NCBI RefSeq assembly: GCF_030271255.1
Contig: NZ_JASJOM010000004.1
Location: 62,001 to 126,000 of the forward strand
DNA: 64,000 bases
Origin: Peribacillus folii
Lineage (GTDB): Bacteria; Bacillota; Bacilli; Bacillales; DSM-1321
Reading direction: 5' to 3'
Positions 42,103-52,793 of this stretch are shown here, in pieces. The notes under the pieces were generated by a model, which saw only the letters and a list, made by a program, of their open reading frames with translations, was not told the origin of the DNA and did not search any database. A program made the translations under genes and the position numbers. How positions within the stretch are numbered: the stretch's first letter is position 1; every line of letters starts with the position of its first letter.

Positions 42103-43693
42103 TTAATTCACCTTTTTTGTTCCTTTCCAATGGATTTCCCTCAGACGGTATTTTTGCAGCTTGCCTGTTGCCGTTTTCGGTAGGGCTTTCACGAATTCAA
42201 CGGTTGTAGGTGCTTTAAAGTGAGCCATTCGCGAGCGGCAAAAGGTAATGATCTCGGTTTCCGTCACAGAAGCATGATCTTGAAGGACTATGATCGCCTT
42301 TGGCGTTTCACCCCATTTATCATCCGGTACGGCAATAACCGCTACCTCCAATACATCAGGATGTTTATACAATATCCCTTCTATTTCCGTGGATGAAATA
42401 TTCTCGCCCCCGGATATGATTAAATCCTTAGCTCTGTCCTGTATTTCAATATACCCGTCAGGATGGGTCACGGCCAGATCACCTGTGTAAAACCAGCCGT
42501 CCCTTATTGCTTCGGCCGTCTTTTCCGGGTCTTTATAATATCCTTCCATAACAACATTGCCACGTGTAATGATTTCCCCTAATTCCTTACCATCCCAAGC
42601 GACTTCCACCCCATCTGGACACAACCATCGTCTCCCCATTAAAGACCAATTCAATGCCTTGTCTGGCCTTTATCATCGCTTGTTCATCTGCTGATTTGGC
42701 CCCATGTTCATCCTTCCATTCATTATATAGAATGAATGGGGACGTTTCGGTCAATCCATATACGTGGATCATATTTAAGCCAAGGATCTCCTCTGCCTTA
42801 TGTATAAGGGCGGCTGATGGGGGAGCTCCCGCCGTTGCCATGCGCGGACGTGCCTTGATGGCGGTTCGCTTAGCCTTCGGGTCATTCACCAGCATATTGA
42901 CGACAGTCGGTGCTCCGCATAATAACGTAATATCATATTGTGTGAATAAATGGAGGATATGAGGAGGGTCGACTTTTCTCAAGCACACATGCGTCCCGCC
43001 AGTGGCCGTAATGGCCCATACGCCTCCCCAACCGTTGGCATGAAACATCGGTAGCGTATGGAGATACACATCATCATGCTTCAAAGAAAAGTGATAAATG
43101 AAATTGGCTGCATTCATGTAATTGCCGCGGTGCGTTAACATGACTCCCTTTGGTTTTGAGGTCGTGCCACTCGTGTAATTTATCGTCAGTAGCTGATTTT
43201 CATCAATTTCAACCACAGGGTACCCATTTCCGTCATTCACATGCAGTATGAAATCCTCATAGTTTATCCCGGCCAAATCTGTTTCATGTCCTTCCACCGG
43301 AACAATAATGATCATCTCCAATGATAGATTCGAAACGATCGTCTCGATAGGTGCCGCGAATTCTGCATCGACTATTAGCATTTTTGCATCACTATGCTTG
43401 ATGATGTACTCCAAATCTTCTGCAGAAAGCCGGTAATTCAAGGGCACCATTACCGCTCCCATTTGACAAATTCCATAAAAGCATTCCAGCATTTGATGTG
43501 TATTCGGCAGCATCACGGCAATATGATCGCCTTTTTTAATGCCTGATGCGTCGAGTGCCAGGGTCAACCGATCGACACGCTGCCCGAATTCCGTGTAGGT
43601 AAACGCTTTCTCCCCATCTATGACAGCCACTTTATGAGGATAATATTTCACGGCCCTGCGTTTCCAATCCATAGGCGTCAAGGATGAAAACAT
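42103..43693 (-). pseudogene. Long-chain/aryl acyl-CoA ligase split by a frameshift
   Basis: Two overlapping frames together encode a complete ANL ligase of about 530 residues. The N-terminal frame (ATG 43693, AAGGAG) carries LLTINYTSGTTSKPKGVMLT and MIHVYGLTETSP. The C-terminal frame carries GWFYTGDLAVTHPDGYIEIQ, DRAKDLIISGGENISSTEIE and KTATGKLQKYRLRE. The junction is near 42620, between ELVFNGETMVV and PDGVEVAWDGKELG. One extra base or two missing bases in GTTGTGTCCAGATGG would explain it. Both halves are otherwise intact and a good terminator follows, so either a recent mutation or a sequencing error. Confidence 0.8.
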
Positions 43694-43955
43694 GAAAACC
43701 AACTCCTTCATTCAATATTTTTTATGACTGATTCGCCGCATCATGAGTCATGCAAAAATACGTTCATTCTTTGATTCATATTCAATTTCGGATTAACATA
43801 TCCTCCTTAAATCGGAGGATATTTCAAGAAATGAAATAAAAATTTGAATATTCCGATAATTAAACTTATAAAGCAGCACCAACCTTCACTAGTACTGCTT
43901 TTTCACATAACCTTTAGGTTTCTATTTTAAAAGGAGAGAGCCCTTATTTGCAAGA

Positions 43956-44402
43956 TTAACACTGATCATCTATACAGGATGAAACATGCTCTGTCAGCTT
44001 ACCGACAATTTGTTTTAACCGTTCCGTTTCCTCTTCAGTTAACACACCATAAAAGTTGTTAAAGATATCGGTGAAGCACTTATTAATGGAATGATACGAT
44101 TCTTTGCCGCTGTCGGTCGCTCGGATGTATACGACTCGTCGATCATCTTCACTGTGACACCTTTCAATCAAACTCTTTCGTTCAAGCCTGTCGATTAACG
44201 CCGTTCCGGCTGCTGGTTTGATCCTCAAATGATTCGATACATCTTTTACAGCCAACGATTCATTCAAAACTATCAGCTGCAATGCGCGATACTGGACGGA
44301 TGTTAAATCGTATTTAACCATTAACGGTTCGACCAATTCCTGAGAGAGGCTGCTTAACTCCTTGATTTCTATATGCAAATCATATAATTGGCTTGGATTC
44401 AT
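43956..44402 (-). CDS. MarR-family transcriptional regulator
   Basis: A 148-residue regulator. The MarR winged HTH is at about residues 45-105: VKDVSNHLRIKPAAGTALID then RLERKSLIERCHSEDDRRVV, with D-x-R at the wing. The ATG at 44402 has AGAAAGGA nine bases upstream, better than a TTG three codons before. It is divergent from an MFS drug efflux-like gene, the classical arrangement for local repression of the exporter. The ligand is not deducible. Confidence 0.87.
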   Translation of the reverse strand: MNPSQLYDLHIEIKELSSLSQELVEPLMVKYDLTSVQYRALQLIVLNESLAVKDVSNHLRIKPAAGTALIDRLERKSLIERCHSEDDRRVVYIRATDSGKESYHSINKCFTDIFNNFYGVLTEEETERLKQIVGKLTEHVSSCIDDQC

Positions 44403-44525
44403 GTTTGACAATCCTTTCTTATTGACAACTATCTATCTTAAACTATAACATAATTAGCGTATCGAAAAATTAACCATGCGAAGTAAAATGGTTATGGATT
44501 TTAAAGAGAGAGAGAGAGGCTGTCC

Positions 44526-45710
44526 ATGTCAGCAGAACAAAGAAAAAAGATCATAATCCTTATGATCAATATGTTTATCGCAATAGGAAGTTTCGGCATC
44601 ATTATTCCTATTTTACCAGCTTACCTTGCTTCCATTAATCAAGGGGGAACCGCCGCCGGCCTTATGATTGCCATTTTCGCAGGGGCACAGCTTATCTTTT
44701 CGCCAATTGCCGGAAAATGGACCGACCTATACGGCCGCAGAAAAATGATCATATACGGACTCGTTGGATTGACACTCTCGATGTTCGTTTTTTACGCCGT
44801 CAATTCGATTTGGTTATTATATTTTTCCCGTGTCATCGGCGGGATCGGGGCTGCCTTGCTTATCCCTGCAATTTTCGCTTATGTGGCGGATATCACCACC
44901 TTCGATCAACGGGCAAAGGGCAATAGCTTAGTTTCGGCAGCCATGTCCCTAGGCATTGTCATCGGTCCGGGAATCGGAGGGTTTCTAGCGGACTTTGGCT
45001 TGAAGTTCCCCTTTTTAATATCTGCCCTTGTGTCACTTTCAGCGGTGGTATTTTCAATTTTCGTTTTAAAAGAAAGCAAATCGGCACAAGCTGCCCCTGC
45101 GCCGGAGAGCAATGACTCAATGGTCCGCAAAATTGCCTTATCTGTAAAAATGCCCTTTTTCATTCCTCTTATCATTACCCTTGTAATGAGTTTTGGTTTA
45201 ATGGCATACGAATCGGTGATCGGTCTTTATCTTGACAACCAATTCGATTCAAGTCCTAAGGATATCGCCGGCATGGTTACAGCGACCGGTATCGTCAGTG
45301 TAATCGTCCAGCTATTTGTCGTCGACCGGCTTGTTCGCCGATTCGGTGAAGTCAATGTGCTGAACATTTTTATCAGTGTAGCGGCCATCGGTTTCCTTCT
45401 ATCCCTTTTCGCTTCAAGTTATCTGACTTTCTTTTTAATCTCACTTATCATTTTTCTTTCCACTTCCATCTTGCGTCCTGTACTCAATACATTGATCTCC
45501 AAAATGGCTGGAAATGAGCAGGGCTTTGCAATGGGGATGAATAATGCGTATATGAGCATAGGAAATGTCCTTGGACCAACACTTGCTGGATTAATGTATG
45601 ATATCCATATTACCTACCCGTTCATGTTGGGGCTTTTCCTTTTGATCATTACTTTATTGATCACGATGGCTTGGAACAAACGCTCTCATCATGCGAAAGC
45701 ATTATCCTGA
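44526..45710 (+). CDS. MFS multidrug/tetracycline-type efflux transporter (DHA1)
   Basis: A 394-residue, 12-helix major facilitator. Motif A is GKWTDLYGRRKMIIYG between helices 2 and 3. Motif C in helix 5 is SLGIVIGPGIGGFLADFG, characteristic of drug/proton antiporters. A GA-rich run with GAGAGG precedes the ATG. It is divergent from the MarR gene and has its own terminator. Probable proton-driven export of toxic compounds at the cell membrane. The substrate range is unknown, and NorA/Blt/TetA-type proteins are the nearest functional group. Confidence 0.87.
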   Translation: MSAEQRKKIIILMINMFIAIGSFGIIIPILPAYLASINQGGTAAGLMIAIFAGAQLIFSPIAGKWTDLYGRRKMIIYGLVGLTLSMFVFYAVNSIWLLYFSRVIGGIGAALLIPAIFAYVADITTFDQRAKGNSLVSAAMSLGIVIGPGIGGFLADFGLKFPFLISALVSLSAVVFSIFVLKESKSAQAAPAPESNDSMVRKIALSVKMPFFIPLIITLVMSFGLMAYESVIGLYLDNQFDSSPKDIAGMVTATGIVSVIVQLFVVDRLVRRFGEVNVLNIFISVAAIGFLLSLFASSYLTFFLISLIIFLSTSILRPVLNTLISKMAGNEQGFAMGMNNAYMSIGNVLGPTLAGLMYDIHITYPFMLGLFLLIITLLITMAWNKRSHHAKALS

Positions 45711-45732
45711 TCTCCAGGAAAATATTCATGCC

Positions 45733-45765
45733 AAATACCCCGAATTTTTGCATTCGGGGTATTTT
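45733..45765 (+). terminator. Terminator after the MFS efflux gene
   Basis: AAATACCCCGAAT / ATTCGGGGTATTT, a 13-bp perfect stem, 6-base loop, TTTTT tail. Confidence 0.85.
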
Positions 45766-45819
45766 TGCATATGAAGCCGCAAAAAAGTGAGCGCAAACGC
45801 ATGTCCTGATGGAAAAGGG

Positions 45820-46863
45820 TTAGGTTATGTACACGGCTCTCTTCCCTTGACTGCTTTCAAAAGCGGCGTCAATTATTCGAATCACCGCTAAGCCCTCTTG
45901 AGCCGTGACAGGAGCTTTCCTTCCAATCAAGATACTGTCGGCAATTTCCTTGTAATAGGTTAAATAAGAGCCGTGTAAGGTTTGGATCGTTTCATGTTTC
46001 TCGTTATCGCCTTCAACCGTAACCAATCGGCCATAGTTTTCAGGAATATCGGCACCCCATGAGCCGTCCACCGGTTTTTTCCCTTCACTAAGTGCCTGCT
46101 CCTGGCCATCGAGTCCATACTTAATGAATGTACCTTTATTGCCATGTACCTGGAACCGCGGTCCATTAGCCGGGACGATCGAGCCGGAATGCAGGATGAC
46201 CCTTAGCTTCTCATACCCTAATATGACATGGAAATAATCATCCGTTTCAGCATTCTCCTTTTGCGTAAATACGTCTGCCCAAACGAATTGTGGCATCCCG
46301 AACAAATGCAGGGCTTGATCTATGAGATGTGAGCCTAAGTCATAAAGCGTTCCCGAGCCCGGACCTGGTTTCTCCCTCCATCTATCCCTGACAACCGGCC
46401 TGAATCGATCATAGTGAACCTGGTAGGTATTAATATCACCAAGCACGCCATCATCCAGCAGTTTTTTTACCGTCAAAAAATCATTATCCCATCTGCGGTT
46501 ATGGTAGACACTCAAAAGCAAATTCTTTTCCTCGGCCATTTTTATGAGATCCGCTGCCTCCCAGGTTTTCACCACCATCGGTTTTTCCAGGACAACATGT
46601 TTACCGGCTAATAAGCTTTGTTTAGCCATTTCATAATGCAATCCGCTTGGTGTCGTGATAACAACCAAATCAATTGATTCATCTTCGAGGATATCCTCCA
46701 AGCTGCCTACCACTTCCGTGTCCTTCAAGTCTTTCCTTACCTTTTCCTTCTGGGAGCTGACCACTTTCGCAATGTGAAATTGCTCTAAAACAGTAAGTAA
46801 AGGCGCGTGAAATGTTGCACCTGACAAGCCGTACCCGACGATTCCCACTTTAATTTTTCCCAT
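45820..46863 (-). CDS. Gfo/Idh/MocA-family oxidoreductase (IolW-like scyllo-inositol dehydrogenase)
   Basis: A 347-residue NAD(P)-dependent oxidoreductase. The Rossmann start is VGIVGYGLSGATFHAPLL. EKP of the family is in KHVVLEKPMV. The catalytic region is GSGTLYDLGSHLIDQALHLF, with D-x-x-x-H. The sequence layout, especially GYGLSGATFHAP and HNRRWDNDF, resembles B. subtilis IolW (YvaA), an NADP-dependent scyllo-inositol dehydrogenase. Substrate remains uncertain because related proteins act on other sugars. Start is ATG at 46863. Apparently monocistronic, 55 bp downstream of the next gene. Confidence 0.8.
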   Translation of the reverse strand: MGKIKVGIVGYGLSGATFHAPLLTVLEQFHIAKVVSSQKEKVRKDLKDTEVVGSLEDILEDESIDLVVITTPSGLHYEMAKQSLLAGKHVVLEKPMVVKTWEAADLIKMAEEKNLLLSVYHNRRWDNDFLTVKKLLDDGVLGDINTYQVHYDRFRPVVRDRWREKPGPGSGTLYDLGSHLIDQALHLFGMPQFVWADVFTQKENAETDDYFHVILGYEKLRVILHSGSIVPANGPRFQVHGNKGTFIKYGLDGQEQALSEGKKPVDGSWGADIPENYGRLVTVEGDNEKHETIQTLHGSYLTYYKEIADSILIGRKAPVTAQEGLAVIRIIDAAFESSQGKRAVYIT

Positions 46864-46918
46864 TTCCTACCCACTCACTTTCTTTGTCCATAAAGAGATC
46901 ATAACGGAACCGAATTAA

Positions 46919-47344
46919 TCACTCCCCGTTCGGATATGTTTCTCTCAAAAATTTCACGGACTGAATTATGAATTGTTTCAATACATCAAGCTCGATATCT
47001 GCTACTTTATTGATGTACACACAGCCTTTTCCTGAAGTATGCTTTCCAAATGAACGCAACAGTTCCTCCCTTTGGTTCTCTTCCAGTGAAAAGTATAGAC
47101 TGATCTTTGCTTTTCGGGGTGAAAAGCCGACAAGGGGGGCATCCCCTTCGTGACCGGATTCATATTTATAATGATAGCTACCGAATCCTATGATGCTCGG
47201 TCCCCACATCTTCGCTTCAAATCCTGTCGTTTCAGAGAAAACATCCAATAACTTGTATGCGTCTTCACGCTTTTTCGGATTATCGACATTCTCAATGAAC
47301 TCCATGACACTGGAATCCGTTTCTTTTGTTTTTGGTTGATACAT
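46919..47344 (-). CDS. DUF1801 family protein (YdhG-like domain)
   Basis: A 141-residue small soluble protein: MYQPKTKETDSSVMEFIENV, then EDAYKLLDVFSETTGFEAKM, WGPSIIGFGSYHYKYESGHE, and SPRKAKISLYFSLEE. This matches the DUF1801 (YdhG/YdeI-like) fold, function unknown. The ATG at 47344 has GGGAGGT upstream and replaces a much longer, unsupported start. Cytoplasmic. Confidence 0.8.
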   Translation of the reverse strand: MYQPKTKETDSSVMEFIENVDNPKKREDAYKLLDVFSETTGFEAKMWGPSIIGFGSYHYKYESGHEGDAPLVGFSPRKAKISLYFSLEENQREELLRSFGKHTSGKGCVYINKVADIELDVLKQFIIQSVKFLRETYPNGE

Positions 47345-47742
47345 GATCGGTACCTCCCTACTCCTAAAAATCGTAAAATCCAAAACTATGACAAACCGTT
47401 TTTTAAATTTATGTATGCTGCCAGAGCTAAAAAAGGATGCCATATAAGGAAACGGGTTTTTTCCATCTGGTTATCATAATGACGGAATTCCTTCCTTAAT
47501 TAATTCTCTTCCCTTATATAAAATTCCTTTTTTCAGGGCCTCGCTATATTATAGAACATTAATTCGTTTTATACTATTTTCAAAAAAGGCTGTCCTTACG
47601 ATTGTAAATTCTCAATCGGTGGGATGATCCTCACAATCTACGATCAGAAAGCTGCGTAAACATTTCTGATCGTAGAACATCCAACACTTCACCATTCGAG
47701 AACCATCAGCATCATGAATGCGGCTCATCACCATCCCATTGA
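47345..47742. other. Intergenic region with an inverted repeat downstream of nagE
   Basis: 398 bp without a supported gene. It holds the 13-bp dyad at 47638-47675 and otherwise AT-rich sequence containing the DUF1801 promoter. Confidence 0.6.
47638..47675 (-). terminator. Inverted repeat, possible terminator of nagE
   Basis: CTACGATCAGAAA / TTTCTGATCGTAG, a perfect 13-bp stem with a 12-base loop about 70 bp after the nagE stop. No T-run follows, so it may serve as an RNA stabiliser or operator instead. Confidence 0.4.
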
Positions 47743-49218
47743 TTAGCGCCTTCGGATTTTTTCAATCTCTTCAGCTATGAATTGCACCTGAGGCCCGACA
47801 ATGACTTGTATGCTTTTGGGACCGACTACATTGATGCCTGCAATTCCTGCCGATTTAATTTTGCTTTGATTTACCGCTTCCATATCCTCCACTTCGACGC
47901 GTAAACGGGTAACGCAGTTATCGACAGATACTACATTGGTGTCCCCGCCGAGCCCCTCATAAATAGTGGCGGCGATCCTGAAGAATTTACTTTGATTCCC
48001 GTTAAGCTCGATTCGGCTGCTCCCTGCCTGCATTTTTTCTCCTCCGTCAAGTTTTACTGGGTCATCCTCTCTGCCAGGCGTCACCAAATTGAACTTGGCA
48101 ATTAAGAAGCGAAATAGGAAATAGTAGATGACAGCAAAAGCAAGACCTTGAAGAAGCAGCATATAAGGTTCATTTGCCAGTGGCAACCTTGAACTTAGCA
48201 CGAAATCAATAAATCCAGCGCTAAATCCAAATCCTGCTGTCCAGTGGAAAGTAGCGGCAATCGCCAATGAAATACCGGTCAATAAGGCGTGAACCACGAA
48301 AAGCGCAGGGGCAACAAACATGAAGGCAAATTCCAAGGGCTCTGTGACTCCTGTAAAGAATGATGCAAATCCTGCGGCAAGCATCAAGGAAGCCACTTGT
48401 TTCTTTTTCTTGGATTTAGCCGAATGGTACATTGCAAGCGCCGCTGCGGGCAAGCCGAACATCATGACGGGAAAGAAGCCGGCTTGGTACATGCCTGTCG
48501 TCCCTTTTATTCCCGTCCCCGCCCAGAAATTGCCGATATCATTAAGCCCGATGACATCAAACCAGAATACGGAATTTAAGGCATGATGCAGTCCTGTCGG
48601 AATCAACAGCCGGTTGAAGAAGCCGTATAGACCTGCACCAGCGGCGCCTAATCCACTTATGCCTTCCCCGAATGCAACCAACCAGGAATAAATAAGCGGC
48701 CATATGAAAAATAAGATAAGTGAAACAAACAGCATCACAACTGCCGTGATGATGGGCACCAGCCTTTTGCCACTGAAGAAGGCGAAAGCATCCGGCAGCT
48801 CGACCTTACTAAACCGATTGAACATGGAAGCAGCCACAAGCCCAGAGAGAATGCCGATGAATTGATTATCGATATGCGCAAAAGCTGCGTTCACTTCTTT
48901 TACATCGATTCCCTGAAGCATCGCAACCGACTCCGGCGAAAGCAATGTCTTTACGACCAGAAAGGCTACAAGCCCACTCAAAGCGGCTGAACCATCTTTC
49001 CCTCTTGACATCCCTATGGCGATACCGACAGCAAACAAGATGGACATATTGGATATGACCGAAGAACCAGCTTTGATCAGAAAAGCCGCTAACGGACTTC
49101 CTGTCCCCCATCCAGCCGGGTCTATCCAATAGCCTATCCCCATCAATATCGCTGCTGCCGGCAGGACGGCTACCGGAAGCATCAGGGATCTGCCAATTTT
49201 CTGAAGGTATTTTTTCAT
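47743..49218 (-). CDS. nagE: PTS N-acetylglucosamine-type EIICB transporter
   Basis: A 491-residue PTS protein. The N-terminal EIIC domain has the glucose-family start LMLPVAVLPAAAILMGIG, and RLLIPTGLHHALNSVFWFDV, GFFPVMMFGLPAAALAMYHS and FTGVTEPLEFAFMFVAPALF. The C-terminal EIIB has the phospho-cysteine in VDNCVTRLRVEVEDM. No EIIA domain is present, as in B. subtilis NagP. It imports and phosphorylates GlcNAc to GlcNAc-6-phosphate. ATG at 49218 with GGAGGAGAG. Directly downstream of, and separated by a terminator from, the MurNAc operon; NagZ there would release GlcNAc for this system. Confidence 0.88.
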   Translation of the reverse strand: MKKYLQKIGRSLMLPVAVLPAAAILMGIGYWIDPAGWGTGSPLAAFLIKAGSSVISNMSILFAVGIAIGMSRGKDGSAALSGLVAFLVVKTLLSPESVAMLQGIDVKEVNAAFAHIDNQFIGILSGLVAASMFNRFSKVELPDAFAFFSGKRLVPIITAVVMLFVSLILFFIWPLIYSWLVAFGEGISGLGAAGAGLYGFFNRLLIPTGLHHALNSVFWFDVIGLNDIGNFWAGTGIKGTTGMYQAGFFPVMMFGLPAAALAMYHSAKSKKKKQVASLMLAAGFASFFTGVTEPLEFAFMFVAPALFVVHALLTGISLAIAATFHWTAGFGFSAGFIDFVLSSRLPLANEPYMLLLQGLAFAVIYYFLFRFLIAKFNLVTPGREDDPVKLDGGEKMQAGSSRIELNGNQSKFFRIAATIYEGLGGDTNVVSVDNCVTRLRVEVEDMEAVNQSKIKSAGIAGINVVGPKSIQVIVGPQVQFIAEEIEKIRRR

Positions 49219-49403
49219 CCACTCTCCTCCTGACATCAATGATTTAGGGGTAAACCCCATACTCTATTAGACAACCGTTTCTTCCATTTTAGAACTGGAT
49301 TTCATTTATTGATCCAGCCATTCAGTCAAATGCCCCCCTAGGGAGACTGCATAACGATAGTTTGCTGAATCGAAAAAGCACTGGCCCCGAAAGCTTAAAA
49401 AAA

Positions 49404-49436
49404 GCAGGTAAACTCCTTAAACCCGAGTTTGCCTGC
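49404..49436 (-). terminator. Terminator of the mur operon, after namZ
   Basis: On the minus strand GCAGGCAAACTC / GAGTTTACCTGC (one U-G pair), then TTTTTTT (49403-49397). It separates nagE from the operon, so nagE needs its own promoter. Confidence 0.8.
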
Positions 49437-49465
49437 CGCCAGAGATAATTCTATATTGTATTTAT

Positions 49466-50704
49466 TTATCTATAAAGCAAGTAATTTTTACGGACCTTTT
49501 TAAATGCATCGAGGTCTCCCTGGTATTTTTTCATGATTTCCGTTACAGATGAACCAGCCTCAATTTCCCGTTTTACCCACCCATTGCCGATCAATAGATT
49601 GAAATTATTAGCTTGCAGGAACTCAAATTCATCCGGGTATAGATCATGGATGGTCTTGATGAGATGGAGACCGGTTGGCACTGCCTTGAATTTCTTTCGA
49701 TCCATTACATACATTTCGACCCCGTGACTAAGCTCGCCTGCATACTTGGAAAACAGCGGTGTAAAGGAAGCTGCCCTGAATTGAACGCCCGGTAAGCGCA
49801 ATGCATTCAGCCTCGTGGCAAGTACATCTCCGTTCATATAGGGTGCACCAATCAATTCGAATGGCTTGGTCGTTCCCCTGCCTTCGGACACATTCGTTCC
49901 CTCGATCAATCCTGTTGCAGGATAAACGAATGCAGTTGAAACCGTTGGCATGTTGGGTGATGGCAGGACAAATGGAAGCCCTGTTGCTTCATAATCCATT
50001 TCGCGCTTCCAGCCTTTCATCTTGATGACCTTGAGGTTTGCTCCAATTTTGAATTCCTTGTTGAATAATGTCGCAAGTTCACCGACTGTCATGCCATGTT
50101 TGAGCGGAATGGGGTACATTCCGACGAACGATGAAAATTCCTGTTCAAGCACGGGTCCATCTATAGCTTCACCGCCTTGTGGATTCGGCCGGTCCAGTAC
50201 GATAAATGGGATATCGTTTTCTTTCGCCGCTTCCATCGCATATGCCATCGTATAGATATAGGTGTAATAGCGGGTGCCGACATCCTGGATGTCGAAAACC
50301 AGGACCTCAACATCTTTTAACATCTCAGGGGTCGGTTTTTTCGTTTTTCCATATAAGCTATATACGGGCAATCCTGTTTTCTCATCTTTATAAAAATCCA
50401 CACTTGCACCTGCTTGCGCATCTCCGCGCACCCCATGCTCGGGACCGAATAAGGCAGTCAATTGTATATCCGGTTCATCATGAAGCAAATCGACGACACT
50501 GGTCAAATGGGAATCAATGCCGGTTGGATTCGTTATCAAGCCCACTTTCTTTCCTTTTAAAAGCTTCTTCTCTTCTTTTAAAAGAACCTCGATCCCCGTA
50601 CTGACCCTTGTTTTTTTCTTTTCCTTTATCGCCGTAACACTTTTAGAGGAGGAGAGGCAAAATGCCAACAAGAAAACGGCCAATACAATCATCATTTTTT
50701 TCAA
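49466..50704 (-). CDS. namZ: Exo-beta-N-acetylmuramidase NamZ (DUF1343)
   Basis: A 412-residue secreted enzyme. A signal peptide ([20 protein letters not shown]) precedes the DUF1343 domain: [99 protein letters not shown]. subtilis NamZ removes MurNAc from non-reducing ends of glycan strands. ATG overlaps the nagZ stop. It is the last gene of the mur operon. A lipobox-like LAFC lies inside the signal, so either signal peptidase II or I processing is possible. Confidence 0.9.
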   Translation of the reverse strand: MKKMMIVLAVFLLAFCLSSSKSVTAIKEKKKTRVSTGIEVLLKEEKKLLKGKKVGLITNPTGIDSHLTSVVDLLHDEPDIQLTALFGPEHGVRGDAQAGASVDFYKDEKTGLPVYSLYGKTKKPTPEMLKDVEVLVFDIQDVGTRYYTYIYTMAYAMEAAKENDIPFIVLDRPNPQGGEAIDGPVLEQEFSSFVGMYPIPLKHGMTVGELATLFNKEFKIGANLKVIKMKGWKREMDYEATGLPFVLPSPNMPTVSTAFVYPATGLIEGTNVSEGRGTTKPFELIGAPYMNGDVLATRLNALRLPGVQFRAASFTPLFSKYAGELSHGVEMYVMDRKKFKAVPTGLHLIKTIHDLYPDEFEFLQANNFNLLIGNGWVKREIEAGSSVTEIMKKYQGDLDAFKKVRKNYLLYR

Positions 50705-52662
50705 TTTGCTTCCCCCTTCATTTTTATTGGTTTGCCGCTTTTCATATCTAATCCATATCCAAATTTATAAAGTTTTTCAGCAGGTTTGATTACTGAAGGA
50801 ATATCGACCGGCAAGATGCCTCGGGGCTTTGATGCTCCGAAAATTGCCGATATGCCAGCCGGTATATTGGGCTGCCTATATCGTCCGTTCGAATACCCTT
50901 TATACCCGTATACGGCAAGCACAGCTTTTGCTTCATCGAAGTTAGCGACATCATAAGGGTTTCTTAAACTCATCACAACCAATTTTTTCCCTTTTTTGTT
51001 TGCATGATTCATTGCCGCTCTTGGAAAGGACGTTGCCCACCTTTTTGCATCCTGGATACTGTCATCGATCGCCCCATCCTTGATAATAGGATCATTTTTT
51101 ACAATATAGGAGCCAGTTATGACAAAATCGGCTTTATTGATCAGTCTGGCCACTTCATCTGTGAATGTCTTTTCCGAATAGCTCATGCTTGTTACCTGAA
51201 TCTGCTTCAACTTCTTTTTATCGACCAATTCGCGGATGCTTTTAGACATGGATTCAACTTGATCATCGTAAGGAGCAAGAATTAAGATCCTGTCACTCTT
51301 CTTCGGTTCGAAAGGCAAGGTCCTTTTTTCATTTTTCAATATGGTAATGGCAGCTTCTGCGATTTTCCTTTCCTTTTTCAAATGGTCTTTACTCCCGACC
51401 ACCTGAAGGGCCCTTTTAATTTTTTTATCGAGCGAAGGAGCGGCAGCTTTTTCATCCAAAATCCCCCGCTTCTCTTTTAGCTTTACTATTCGTGTAACGG
51501 AGTCATTGACTTGATCCAAGCCAATGTCCCCGCTTTCCACAGCTGATTTCACGGCATTGAAAACGGAGGACAAATTTTTCTCCATGTCGAGCGAATTGAC
51601 CTGGGCCGGCATTAAGGCAATATCGACGCCAGCCTTGATGGCTAGCACCACGGCCTCCTCTTGGCCAAAATTATCTGCAATGGCCTTCATATTCAGGGCA
51701 TCCGTCACCACTACGCCGTCATATCCCATCTCTTTCCGAAGAAGACCTGTAATGACCTTATCGGAAAGCGTTGCTGGTACCATGATTTGTTGACCATCTT
51801 TTTTACTGATATACATCGTATCATCGAACGCAGGAAACTGAACATGAGCTGTCATCATCATATCCACGCCAGCATCGATGGCTTTTTGAAAAGGAACCAA
51901 CTCAATGGTGCGCAGCCGCTCTTTATCATGAGAAACAAGGGGCAGGCCATAATGGCTATCCACAGCCGTATCCCCATGACCGGGGAAGTGTTTGGCCGTT
52001 GCTATCATGTTCTGTTTTTGCAATCCCTTTACCGTTTGAATGCCAAGCTTCGATACGAGCGACGGGTCGGAACTGAAGGAACGGACACCGATCACCGGAT
52101 TTGCTGGATTATTATTCACATCGATTGACGGGCCAAAATTCACATTTATGCCGAGTGACGTAAGCTCCGAACCAATGATTTCTCCACTCTGATAAGCATA
52201 TTCCTCCTTTCTGGCTGCACCAAGTGCCATGTTCCCAGGCAGATTCGTTCCCGTCTGAAGTCTGGTTACGATTCCCCCCTCTTGATCGATCGTAATGAAC
52301 AATGGAACATGCGGGCTTGCCTTTTGCAAGCCATCCGTGAGCCGGACTGTTTGTTCAGTGTCAACAACATTCTCGGCAAACAAGATTACACCGCCTAAAT
52401 GATATTTTTCGATGATGCCTGCAACCTCGGAGTTCATTTCAATAAACCCTGTGGCATTCTCTTCACTTTGTTTCTGCCAATTGCGAAAGTCCGGCATGAG
52501 CATTTGACCGATTTTTTCATCAAGCGACATGCTTGCTATCATTTCATCTATATTCGTTACGTGCTTCCCTTTCACTGATTCCTTAGCAGCGACATGCCCT
52601 CCAAGAAGGGAAATAATCAAGAGAATTGCGAATCCAGCAGTGACCGATTTCCGAATGATCAT
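50701..52662 (-). CDS. nagZ: Beta-N-acetylglucosaminidase NagZ (glycoside hydrolase family 3)
   Basis: A 653-residue exported GH3 enzyme. The signal is [20 protein letters not shown], followed by GGHVAA and no cysteine, so it appears secreted rather than lipid-anchored. Family motifs: [40 protein letters not shown] (the D-x-H dyad of bacterial NagZ) and [11 protein letters not shown] with the nucleophile aspartate. A C-terminal alpha/beta domain follows, as in B. subtilis YbbD. It removes GlcNAc from muropeptides. The ATG at 52662 has GGGGGAAG; a TTG one codon upstream is less likely. Confidence 0.92.
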   Translation of the reverse strand: MIIRKSVTAGFAILLIISLLGGHVAAKESVKGKHVTNIDEMIASMSLDEKIGQMLMPDFRNWQKQSEENATGFIEMNSEVAGIIEKYHLGGVILFAENVVDTEQTVRLTDGLQKASPHVPLFITIDQEGGIVTRLQTGTNLPGNMALGAARKEEYAYQSGEIIGSELTSLGINVNFGPSIDVNNNPANPVIGVRSFSSDPSLVSKLGIQTVKGLQKQNMIATAKHFPGHGDTAVDSHYGLPLVSHDKERLRTIELVPFQKAIDAGVDMMMTAHVQFPAFDDTMYISKKDGQQIMVPATLSDKVITGLLRKEMGYDGVVVTDALNMKAIADNFGQEEAVVLAIKAGVDIALMPAQVNSLDMEKNLSSVFNAVKSAVESGDIGLDQVNDSVTRIVKLKEKRGILDEKAAAPSLDKKIKRALQVVGSKDHLKKERKIAEAAITILKNEKRTLPFEPKKSDRILILAPYDDQVESMSKSIRELVDKKKLKQIQVTSMSYSEKTFTDEVARLINKADFVITGSYIVKNDPIIKDGAIDDSIQDAKRWATSFPRAAMNHANKKGKKLVVMSLRNPYDVANFDEAKAVLAVYGYKGYSNGRYRQPNIPAGISAIFGASKPRGILPVDIPSVIKPAEKLYKFGYGLDMKSGKPIKMKGEAN

Positions 52663-52714
52663 CAAGGCTTCCCCCTTTATTTTTTCAGGTCTTACAAAGA
52701 CCGTGAAAAGAAAG

Positions 52715-52746
52715 TAGGCGGCTTCCGGTATCCCTTCAGCCGCCTA
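52715..52746 (-). terminator. Intra-operon hairpin between mupG and nagZ (attenuator candidate)
   Basis: TAGGCGGCT / AGCCGCCTA, a perfect 9-bp GC-rich stem with a 14-base loop, followed on the minus strand by CTTTCTTTTC. It lies 48 bp past the mupG stop and 52 bp before nagZ. Confidence 0.5.
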
Positions 52747-52793
52747 TCGTAATCATGCCCTCGAATCGTACTTTCCCAGGTCGTTCTCCGGAA

